Assembly: GCF_042242105.1 (NCBI RefSeq)
Contig: NC_092032.1
Coordinates: forward strand, 14,557,915 to 14,621,914
Length of the DNA stretch: 64,000 nt
Direction of reading: 5' to 3'
From: Pempheris klunzingeri
Lineage: Eukaryota; Chordata; Actinopteri; Acropomatiformes; Pempheridae
Part shown: positions 35,801-45,156 of the stretch, in pieces
Numbering within the stretch: the stretch's first letter is position 1
Layout of the letters: every line of letters begins with the position of its first letter
Notes under the pieces: model-generated
Seen by the model: the letters and a program-made list of their open reading frames with translations, nothing else
Database searches by the model: none
Told to the model about the DNA's origin: nothing
Position numbers and translations under genes: made by a program

Positions 35801-38800
35801 GGACAGGAAAAGCTTTGGATATAGAAGCTGAAGTTTAAATAACCTCTTCATAAAATGAATATTGTCCCACAGGATGTGCTACTGGCTGCCCTTTAGCCCA
35901 GTTGGTGTATGAAATGCCTTTGCTGTCCGTCCACACAAAGTGCATATCCCAGTTGACGTCGTTCATGCCGATCCACAAATCGTCATTGTATCTCAGCATC
36001 TGCATTGTTAGGAATGCTAGAAAGAAAGAAATTTTTTTGTCTGTGACTCCCTGAAATTGTGGTTGATTTACATACTTCATAACTGCATTATGCAACTTTT
36101 GCAGACGACCACAAAGGGAACAACACGCTGCTCCAAACGCTCACCTTGCTCTTTGTCGTTGAGGATAGAAGCAAGGTTTCCTCCCTGGCTTATGCAGTGC
36201 TGCCTGGCCTGTTGCCAGTCCTTATTGTCATTCCCCAAAACAAATTTGTAGCACTGTGTAAAGAAGATGAATTTGCACTGTTTCAGAATTAGGTAACCAG
36301 TGTCCATTAAACAATTGTCAGGATATGGGAACACATTTCACAAAAACAGATTTAAAAACATAGAAGAGTTTAAATCACATCCTGAAAGTTGTGATAAGAT
36401 ATGCATATTCAGTATTGTGTTGGAATAATTTATTTTGTTCGCAGTTAGATATCATTACCTTTCCTTGGAAAGATATCCACTCTGGTGCACATCCTCCCTT
36501 AGGGACAGTGGTTGGGGCCATTGTTGTATTGATAAAATTACTGCTTCTTTTGCAAATAGAAGGTAGCTCCAAACCACAGTTAATATCATTCCAGTATCCT
36601 ATGTATGAAAGTTTACAATTAATAAACAATAAAAAGAAATGAAGTTAGCCAATATTTATGAAACTAACACAGTAAGGTGTGACTCACCCATGTTCTTGTA
36701 GATGGTCACACAGTTTTCATCATTATTAGCAAAGTTGGGCTCGTTGTGTTCCCATGCAGTGAATGTAACAGGAGTGCCATCCAGCCAGCTGAAAATAGAA
36801 AGAAAATAATGAGCAAGATATCAGTGATAACATAACATCTGTATTTGTGTTGTGTATCAAACTTCATTTTACATTATAATGGATAGCTAATATGGCTAAT
36901 ATCCACTATATTTACTAATGTGGCTAAACTGATTTACCTAAATGTCTTATCCAATTCCACTGTCATACCAATGTAGTACTGACCCTGAACCCCATTCATT
37001 ATCTGTAAGACAGACATTACATTTAGGTTAAATCAAAAAACTATTGTTACACATAGTTTTCAGGACTTTTGCCACCACATCAAATCAGTTTTTTGAGAAC
37101 ATAAATGCTGTAACAGTTTTGTTGTTTTGGGAAAAACATTCAGTATTTCTTGCCTGTTTCCAAATGAACTTCCTCTCACTCTCGCCTGTGATGACTGCAA
37201 GTTCACCGAAGTTCTTTCGGCAGAAACTTCTAGCAGATTCCATGTTTAGATCGTCATTGTTGATGAAATACTGCGTGTCGTTGTATATAAGCCAGCCATC
37301 CTCTGTGGTGTTGTATACTGTAAACGGAACAAAACTGGTACAGGGATTGGTGGAAAACAAGACTAAGAGCCTACTGATCTAAATTAATGTCAGCATGCTA
37401 ACATGACCACAGTTACAATGCTAATATGTTGACATTCCCTCGCAGACCTTGCCACAACATTGTGATTTTAAAGGTTTAATGACTTAAGGAGGTATGATAT
37501 GTTTAGGATGGGTGAATGGGTGTAAGGAGGGCAATGAATGTTGGGGAGGAAGAAGTCCATGCACCACTGGCTGTTCAGCTGTACAAATGCAGGCAGAAAA
37601 CAAGGGAGTTAACGTGTGTTCTGCTAGACAAACTATGTGATTACACCATTTCTAAATACCCAAAGCATCTTTTTCTACATTATGTTCTGTAAAAAAGTTT
37701 TAATATATCAAATTGTACATCCAATATACCTCCAATATCTACCGGCATATCTGTGATAGTCCAATAAAGTATCTAGCTCTGGCTCTGGTATGGATATCCT
37801 GGAGCTTTTGTGCCTTCAAAGGTTGGCAGCTGTGACGAATGCATGGGGAGCAGGTCTCTGAGTTGAGGAGCATTTGACTACTTTGATACATTTGACTTGA
37901 TTTGAGGTGATTAGAGGTGAAACTTACCTGTCTCAACTATGACAGGCTCAGGCTTGGGAGTCACCCCTGAAAGTACAAGAACCATGAAGGAAGAGCCTTA
38001 ACAGCAGGGCAAAACTGTACTTAAACATTACTTAGGTCAAAATGGCTGTGTAAACTTAAGCTCCATAATGAGACCGGTCAGGGTTACCTTTGCGTATCTG
38101 GCAGATCCAGTCATTGTTGGACTCACAGTGGCGATCATTCCAGTAGCGTTCGTAGTAAACGGCAACCTCTGCACAGTGTTCGTTGTCATTGTGGTTGTTT
38201 GGTTCCCCATAGCCCCAGTTCTCATAGCTAAACTAGGTCACAGTTTTTGGAAATACACATAATTAGGCCAGGGTTGGGAATAACAGTGAGTAAAGCTTTT
38301 TGTGATAACAATAAAGTGCTACATACAGCCGACCCATCACTCCAGGTGAAGCCTTCATTGGTGCCCATGCTGAGGCCAATCCAAGCTACTTTACTGAACT
38401 TGAGCCTTAATGACAGTAGAAAACACCAGTACTGATTCCTTGAATGGTTAAGTAACATGATATGAAATCTGACATGTACAGACTGTGAAGCCAACATACG
38501 ATGCATAGCTCAGGTCCTCCTGACTGTGAATGCTCATCAAGTCCCCACCAATGGCTTTGCAGAATTCTCTTGCTTCTTGCCAAGACTTTTTAAGACTTTT
38601 TAAGGATTTTGTGTAAATCTTTGCAATGAGTAAAAAAAGAAAAATGTGTTGAGTTTTATGTACTTAAAATTGGACAGGTTTCACAGATTGGTTCAGATTG
38701 CTCTCTTACTTTGTAGCAGACGTTCCTGTTGCTTGCAGGGAGCCACCCAGACGCACAGCTGAGGGCTGGGGTGGTGGGTGGAACTGTTGTCACATGTACA

Positions 38801-41800
38801 CCCTCCGCTGGCTTCTTGCAGATGTACTTCTCCTTGTTGCTACAGCTGACAACATCCCATAACCCAGCGAAAACTCCGGTTGTCATGGCAACACATCCTT
38901 GTTTTCTGTCTTTTTTGAAACACACCAAAAGAAATCGGAAGAATATAGATATCCTGAGCTCAAGGATATGAAAACAGTGACCACTTATTATGCTCAAGGG
39001 AGGTGCCATGTAGTAGATAAAGAATGTGAGTGTTATTACAGGAAAAAATAAACAGTAAATGACTAAGCCATGTTCTGTGAGGCTATATGTGGGTACAACG
39101 GTGCTTTGAGCTAAAGGCTAATATCAACATGCTCAATGACTTGCTAACGTGCTGATGTTCAGGGGTTTTAATGTTTACCATATTCGCAATCTTAGTTCAG
39201 CATGTTAGCATGCCAACCTTTGCTAAACAACACAGCTCAGTTTGACAGGAATTTGTTCATAAATCAAAGTATTTGAGAAATTCAAACTTCCATCTCACGA
39301 TAACTCCATATGAAAAATGAAGGAATCATCAATATTATTACACTTCATCCTAAGGGGGGCACTAATGTCTGTACTACATTTCTCTTTAAAATAAAATATA
39401 AACTATTAAATCAACTAAATATAGCACGTCATGACTCTTCCCCTCCAATCAAAATGTAATTAACACATTACATATAACTTGCTGCGTAAAACACAGATAC
39501 ACAGCTAAAGAGAAGTGTGCTCCACTATACCTGGCATGCCCACATTGAAATGAGTGAATGTGACTGCTCTTCTGGTGGTCCACTTGAAAGTGCTTCTGTC
39601 GTCTGTGTTGGAACAGCCTGTCCAGAAATACTTCTCTGGTCTCAAACCCACCATACTGACCAAGAAGGCATTCTCATATCTGCATGAGCACATATTACAG
39701 CATTCAACACATGTTATAAGACTTAATTACAGTGATTGACATACATTGAAAGCAGATTTTTTTTTTACATTTTACATAAACATGACATAAATTTAAAAAA
39801 AAACATACCTATCAGCCACATCCACCAAGTTAGCCCCATCTTCTGAGCATGCCCGCTTTGCCTCGTCAAAAGTTTTTGTCTCAGGTCCAATCTTGTAACA
39901 ATAAGAACCAAATCTCATTGAGCCCTTGGGATAAAGAAAAAACAGTGAGACTAAGTACGATAAAAGCTTTGTTGTATAATTATACTCATTATTTAAAGAA
40001 AATTACGTCACTCACAAGCTTGCATCCTGGGTTGGCCTCCTCTTGAGCGCCTTCTGCTGGTACAATGGAGGCCTTCTTCTTACAGATGTATCCAAACATC
40101 TTCTCACACATGTGGTCAGCCCAACTCCCGTCCTGTATGGGCCAGTATACAACAGATAAGAACAGCACCACGCGTATTATTATTGCATTCATCAGCAACA
40201 TTTTATGTTTCCCTTTTGTACCTTTCCTCTGATGAGGACACAATCCTCCTGGAGGTTGGTGACATGAGACGGCTCATCAGTCTGCCACTGGGTATAGGTA
40301 ACATGGGAGTGATCGGACCATTCAAACAGCAACTGGTTCTTCTGATCATTCAAGCCAATCCAGAGCACATCTGTCGGCACTGAGGGGTTTAAATGCACAT
40401 GCAGATATTAATGTGGTCATAGAGTAGAATGTTTTCATGCTCAACTTTAGATGAGAGGATCAATGCAACTTCCGTATCTGCATGGTGCGTTTGAAGCTAG
40501 AGCCAGCAGCAGATTAACTTGTCTTAACACAAAGACCGGAAACAGAGGGAGACAGTCAGCCTGGCTCTGTCCAAAGTAAGAAGATCCACCCACCAGCACC
40601 TATTAACACTCAATACTCAATAAGACACAATGTTTCATTAGTTTAATCTCTACAAAATCTCTAATTTTGCATCTACAACGCAGCACGTTGGGGTTTTACA
40701 AGTAGAGATGTGCTGCCCTGTTATGGAGCCCAGAGCAGTCAATTCTTGTTGTCACCATGAGTTTGCCAGGGGAACCAGGAGAGACTTCAGGAAGTTACTG
40801 CGCTCAGCCAAAACATAGTCTGGCACATAACCGCCTGGAAAACCATAACATGATGTCTTTGCACTTTGTTAGTTGTATGGATTAAATCCATACAAATCCG
40901 TGGATTAATTACTGAGCTTTAGAGGTATTTGTGAGCAGATGTTGTTACAGGCAAACAGAGCCAAGCTAGCTGCTTCCCCTTGTTTGCAGTCTTTATGCTA
41001 AGCTAAGATAATTAGTTGCTGGCTGTAGTCTCATATGTACCATGCAGATATAAGAACTTTTGATCTTCTTGTCTCTTTTTGCAAGAAAGCAAGTTGTTAG
41101 AGGAGAGGAGGGCAGGAAGCAGGAAGCAAGCAATCTCATCACACTTTTAAACGAAAAACTGAAAGTCACCAATGATAGCTTCAAGAAACCTAATAGTGTC
41201 AGGGTAGGACAATAATTCTATTTTTACCCAGAAGTCATCTTCTTTCAACAGATTAAGGGTATTTTCTATTCACCATTATATGTCAGGCATCTTCTATTAC
41301 TAATAAAGGATTCCAAAGTCTTAACTTTTAGTATAGATCAAAGACCAAATAACTATAGAAGATGATTTGTTGCACACTTACGGTATCCAGATTGAGATAT
41401 CATGAAGCTCTGCTCCTCTATATTGTGTATGCTGGCCAAATCTGCTCCCTCTTTGTGACACGCAGCCAAAGCGTCCTTCCATATCTTCTTACTCCTCTCC
41501 AGGTAGTAGCAGTTTCCTGCATATGGAACCCAGTGAAGGGGGCAGAAGCTGGGCTGGTCTTTGCCTGTGGATAGAGACCAAAAGAGGTGAGAACATATCT
41601 GGTAGTGACGTTGTACCACAAAGACTCACTCTAATGATAATAATCCAGATTCTGATCATTTGGAATTATGATATTATTTTACTTGGTGGTGGGGGCAGAC
41701 TAGTAGAGTTTCCTCTGCGGCAAACATAACCAAGTTTCTTGGTGCAGGCGACACTCTCCCATTTTGAGGCTTTTCCAGCATTAAGGGTTGCACAGTTAAG

Positions 41801-44800
41801 CCCAGGCTCTGATGAAGGGTTACCTGTTGGAAATATTGATCCATGTAGTTTTTCATTTGTAATGTAAAAATGATTTTATATTTAATGAGAGCATTTGTAA
41901 CACTAGTTGCTCCAACTGTAAATGTGTAGTCACAAAATAGTTTGATCATTGCAGTTATCATTTAGCTGGTCACATTGAGTGAAACGTGTCCGGCTGCTGT
42001 CACAGTATGTTACACGTCTTCACTAACCTGGGGCCCAATTTAAATATCTGAACGGGTTCCCGTTGCTCCACTGCCATCCACTCTCAAAATCCAAACTGTT
42101 CAGTCCGATCCACAGAGATGCTCCCAAAGTGTCTGTCAACCCTGCGTCAACCCATACATTATTATGCAGTTAAAGATCAATAATGTTTATTGTGTAGTGA
42201 GGATCAGTGGTGCAAGGCTGACTTTGTACCTGAAATGTATGACTGTTCATGTAGCTCTACAATGCTGAGGAGGTCGGCTCCCTGCTGCTGGCAGCTTTTC
42301 CTGGCCTGATGCCACGTCAACACCGACAGTGCGTTCCTCTGATACTGAACCCCTGTGACTGGATCAGTGTCCCAACCTGAGGTTGCTGCATTATAGTAGA
42401 GACACAAAGGACTAACACTTAGGGAAACAATTTACTTCAGGATGTAAAAGTACATGTTATCCTGAATGTATTTCGAGAGCAATCAGTAATAATAGTAAGT
42501 GGATTAATTTTGAAGATTGAGAAACATCTTCTTCATCCCTATCTAGGTCTGTGTGTAAAACTGAGAGTTCATTCCCACTTTTAGAGCAGCGTCAGGGGAC
42601 AGACAGGCCTGTGAGAAGAGGAAAAGAAGGACAGTGCTGTGTTGACAACTCATGAAAGGAAGTGGTAGTGTTGTTCTGCTCCAGGGAGAGGAGGGGGGTC
42701 AGAAACCAGACCTGTCAGCACTGACCTCTTCATTGATAGCACTTGGAGAAATTACAGACAAGCAAGATATTTCTACATGGTGTGATGAATGAGGCATTGA
42801 ATTGTTCTGTGAATTCTTAATAAAAGGAATGCTGGTTATCATAGATGTGAAATGATTGAAATGTTTCTCGCTCTTACCTTTGGTGGGACAAAAGCCCCAC
42901 TTCTTAGTTATATCGTAATCTCTGTCTGTGGCACACCACAGGTATCCATCCGAGCGACCCTCCTTTGTGCATTCAGAGTACCACTTCTCCTGAAACTTAA
43001 ATGGGAACTGACAGGGGATTCCGAAGCCATTACCCCCGATTGTGAAAATCTCTGAGGAGAAACAGATCACGAATTTAAAGATAATCAAAAATTAGTTTAG
43101 CGAATTAGAATCAAGCAAATCCTGCAAATCAGCAACTTGTTGGAAGAAAAACTAGATGTCCAAAAGTATGCGGACACTTTATCGTGACACACAAATGGGA
43201 TTGTTGAGCATGGGCTGTTTCATCGGCCACTTTTTCAGAAGTCTCTCCAGGAGATTTTATGCACATAGTAGTAAATATATTTTTGACTATGTGCCAATAG
43301 TGTCGGGATACAATACGCATACAACAGTTTTACTAACTGGCTCTCCATCTGCCCACACTGTAGCCTTTTCTTAAGTCTGTTCTCAATGTATACACTGGAC
43401 TGAAGGCATATTTCCTAAATTGCCCTCATTTACAGACAGGACTGGTTTTATCTGAGTCACAGATGGGTTCAAGGCCGACTATTAGACTATAGATTTGCCA
43501 CAATATTGTTGCTGCTCTGAGGAGGCCAGTTACCTGCGGCAAGTGCCGCAACTGCATTTTGATCTAGTCACTTTGTGTCAAGTGTGATTGATATTTGCGA
43601 CACATTGCTGCATTGTGGCAATCTGGACGGTCAAACTTCAGCAGTCTACAGATATTATAATGTACTTGGCCTTGATTGCTCACTTTTCTTTAAATACTGT
43701 ACTCTTCTTATAATAACTCCATTTTAGCATACTGTATCTACTGGTAAATAACTATGTCCAAACCTAGAAGAATATGGGTGTTGGGTTTTCCACAACTTAG
43801 CTGAATAAGCATCAATGGCGCACAGGACCTACAGACATAAAGTTGTGGGATGAGAGACGCAGGAGTGATGGACTGCTACATAGACCTTAGCAGTTAGGAG
43901 TTGGACTTGAACCTGCCATCTCTGGAGCTACTGTCCCTCCAAATTACTAGGCATCTTTTTTAATTACCAGAAAATTTGGAATAAAAAGATATCACAAGCC
44001 AAACTGACTCTGAGACATCACAATATGCTGCATAGTATTACTATAGCATTACTTGAGAACTGAAATACCTTTCAACTATCCCCCGCATGGGAATATCGAA
44101 AACTATCGGAGGGATTTCTGACATTTCTGCAGCACATTCCACTTTAGATTCTGCAGTATATACTGTTGAAGCTTTTTCTTTATATTGACTGTGTCCCTAT
44201 GATTCCTACCTTGATAGCCCTTAGAGCAAAGGTCGCCCTGGGTGCCAAATATCCTCCAGCGACTCCAGAGCCCTGAGCCTTTGTAGATCATTATGTTCCT
44301 CTCATTGCGGTTGCCCCAGTTTAAGTGCAGGTCTTGGTCTATTAGGCCAAATAGGGTCTCATTCTTGCACTGCCAATGCTGGAGGTTACTTTTCTCATCG
44401 CATTCAAACAGTACCACCTTCACCCAGTCTTTGATCTCTGTGGCTGCCAGACAGAGCTTGAGGGACAGACTGAGGACACGCGATTCGGAGGCCCAACGAA
44501 ACTGCTGTTCTTTGGCATGAGGATTACACTGGGCCACTGTTATTGAGGTGGCACTCTCCACTTGTATGCACTTGTTGTGGTTCTCGTTGTAGATCAGGAA
44601 GGAGCCAGCGTCTGGAGTAGAACAGAGCAGCCTCAACTAGAGTCTGATATGGCAATTTTAAATGAATTTACAATTAGATTGCTCTCATAATTTTACTCAC
44701 AGTCAAGTCGAATAGACAAAAATGTTTCTTGGGTACGTACCTATGTCTGCAGTAATGCAGAAGACTTGCAGGAGATAGAGGACCACAGCAAAATTTGAAC

Positions 44801-44810
44801 AGGGTAACAT
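32453..44810 (-). CDS. mrc1: mrc1, macrophage mannose receptor, complete coding region (30 exons, 1441 aa)
   Basis: MRC1 (CD206) is an endocytic type I receptor of macrophages and sinusoidal endothelium that clears mannose-, fucose-, GlcNAc- and sulfated-glycan-bearing ligands. Thirty coding exons could be traced with agreeing phases, the same number as in human, and the product is near the human 1456 residues. In order: signal peptide, CysR domain, FnII domain, eight C-type lectin domains, one membrane segment, short tail (exon borders are given in the entries below). All introns are GT-AG except the one after exon 17, which has a GC donor. The exon 22 donor (GAG|GTTATT) and the exon 12 acceptor (AAAAAAG) are weak but are needed for phase. 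The gene sits between tmem236 and slc39a12 as in human. Whether it is mrc1a or mrc1b cannot be told. Confidence 0.96.
32886..34326 (-). other. mrc1: mrc1 exons 26-28: C-type lectin domain 8
   Basis: Exons 34174-34326, 33970-34086 and 32886-33053. Marks are ITWIPFRGHCYSF, SFWIGLFKSLNG, GEWKWIDN and YRNYIC. There is no EPN or WND. Repeat-poor introns separate the exons. Confidence 0.9.
34424..34944 (-). other. mrc1: mrc1 exons 24-25: C-type lectin domain 7
   Basis: Exons 34712-34944 and 34424-34589. Marks are MRWDEARRQC, PVWIGLNNNV, WGKNEPKDNYGC and HYSLC. NEPK replaces EPN. Confidence 0.9.
35109..36253 (-). other. mrc1: mrc1 exons 21-23: C-type lectin domain 6
   Basis: Exons 36145-36253, 35844-36016 and 35109-35214. 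Marks are DWQQARQHC, LWIGMNDVNWDMHF, TNWAKGQP and KRGFIC. The EPN position reads GQP. The exon 22 donor GAG|GTTATT is poor by consensus. Confidence 0.88.
36459..37317 (-). other. mrc1: mrc1 exons 17-20: C-type lectin domain 5 and start of domain 6
   Basis: Exons 37154-37317, 36938-37002, 36688-36788 and 36459-36598. EPN (residues 880-882) and WND (900-902) are both kept, so this domain should assist CTLD4 in binding multivalent glycans. The donor after exon 17 is GC (CAG|GCAAGA). Confidence 0.92.
37928..37966 (-). other. mrc1: mrc1 exon 16: linker
   Basis: A 39-nt exon encoding GVTPKPEPVIVETG between CTLD4 and CTLD5. Both borders are phase 1, and the KPEP core matches the human linker. Confidence 0.88.
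38088..38618 (-). other. mrc1: mrc1 exons 13-15: C-type lectin domain 4, the main sugar-binding domain
   Basis: Exons 38500-38618, 38327-38405 and 38088-38232. The calcium/mannose ligands are kept: EPN at residues 736-738, Glu744, and WND at 757-759. In mammals CTLD4 alone binds mannose, fucose and GlcNAc. Exon 13 contains a 10-bp tandem duplication (38583-38602), giving a KSLKSLKK stretch one residue longer than in human. Confidence 0.93.
38710..39924 (-). other. mrc1: mrc1 exons 10-12: C-type lectin domain 3 and start of domain 4
   Basis: Exons 39809-39924, 39531-39679 and 38710-38909. Marks are GSYCYKIG, YFWTGCSNTDD and DVVSCSNKEKYIC. No EPN motif is present. Exon 12 also carries a Thr/Pro linker and the first strand of CTLD4 (CASGWLPASNRNVCYK). 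Confidence 0.88.
39095..39380. repeat. dispersed repeat family B copy in an mrc1 intron
   Basis: Contains 'gtgctttgagctaaaggcta', 'cagcatgttagcatgccaac' and a 'cataaatcaaagtatttgag' segment. It is in opposite orientation to the copy at 3440-3785. Confidence 0.6.
40470..41090. mobile_element. family A fold-back element, decayed copy in mrc1 intron 7
   Basis: Shares with the 13 kb copy the 'cagcctggctctgtccaaag' type block, the 'agctgcttccccttgtttgc' block and the 'tttatgctaagctaag' arm. Its left arm is strongly decayed. A perfect 10-bp palindrome (TGTATGGATT-A-AATCCATACA) lies near 40872-40892. Confidence 0.55.
41094..41226 (+). repeat. 133-bp direct repeat, copy 1 (mrc1 intron 7)
   Basis: Matches 45024-45156 in the same orientation with two visible mismatches in 133 positions. 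It starts exactly where the family A element ends. No ORF. Confidence 0.9.
41683..42385 (-). other. mrc1: mrc1 exons 4-6: C-type lectin domain 1
   Basis: Exons 42230-42385, 42028-42141 and 41683-41823 (residues about 216-352). Marks are LSVLTWHQARKSC, ASLWIGLNS and KLGYVC. The EPN position reads GNP and there is no WND, so calcium-dependent sugar binding is not expected. It ends in a Pro run before CTLD2. Confidence 0.9.
42878..43051 (-). other. mrc1: mrc1 exon 3: fibronectin type II domain
   Basis: Residues about 158-215 contain CQFPFKFQEKWYSEC and LWCATDRDYD, with the four Cys and the aromatic residues typical of collagen-binding FnII modules. It ends in WGFCPTK. Confidence 0.95.
43150..43330. 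repeat. dispersed repeat fragment in mrc1 intron 2
   Basis: Begins 'gtccaaaagtatgcggacac', a sequence resembling the ends of widespread fish DNA-transposon remnants. No coding content was recognised. Confidence 0.4.
44210..44611 (-). other. mrc1: mrc1 exon 2: cysteine-rich (ricin-B-like) domain
   Basis: A single exon codes residues 24-157, starting DAGSFLIYNENHNKC and including the beta-trefoil signature LQHWQC. In mammals this domain binds 4-O-sulfated GalNAc, as on pituitary hormones. The one-exon layout is the family norm. Confidence 0.93.
44741..44810 (-). other. mrc1: mrc1 exon 1: signal peptide
   Basis: The 23 codons from MLPCSNFAVVLYLLQVFC to the donor (ATAG|GTACGT) form a hydrophobic signal peptide. 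It joins exon 2 in phase 1. The 5' UTR and promoter should lie at about 44811-44950. Confidence 0.9.
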
Positions 44811-44921
44811 TATCCTGGCTTGCACTCAGTGGTAGATGAGGTTGTAGGAGAGTTTTCCAGTCATGAGAGAAGTGGTCTGGTGTTTGCCAAGGTGTGTGAC
44901 ATAAAGCAACAATGACACAGA

Positions 44922-44997
44922 GACATGGTGCTTTCCTCCCTAAATCAGACTGTTGGATATCCTGTCACATGGGTAGCTAAGGTTGGTCAAACGACAG
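44922..44997. repeat. dispersed repeat fragment, related to 31231-31310
   Basis: Counterpart of the fragment beyond the other end of mrc1. It lies directly beside the 133-bp repeat copy 2. Confidence 0.5.
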
Positions 44998-45023
44998 CAA
45001 TTTCCATGGACCTCCACAGAATT

Positions 45024-45156
45024 TTGTTAGAGGAGAGGAGGGCAGGAAGCAGGGAGCAAGCGATCTCATCACACTTTTAAACGAAAAACTGAAAGTCACC
45101 AATGATAGCTTCAAGAAACCTAATAGTGTCAGGGTAGGACAATAATTCTATTTTTA
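45024..45156 (+). repeat. 133-bp direct repeat, copy 2 (upstream of mrc1)
   Basis: Second copy of the block at 41094-41226, about 210 bp upstream of the mrc1 start codon. The sequence flanking the two copies is unrelated. Confidence 0.9.

Larger units (their letters stand above)
40016..41564 (-). other. mrc1: mrc1 exons 7-9: C-type lectin domain 2
   Basis: Exons 41382-41564, 40222-40379 and 40016-40132 (residues about 353-505). Marks are FCPLHWVPYAGNCYYL, VLWIGLNDQK and FGYIC. The sugar site is TDEP without Asn, so it is likely structural. The intron after exon 7 is about 1 kb and holds repeat family A plus the 133-bp duplicated block. Confidence 0.9.
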
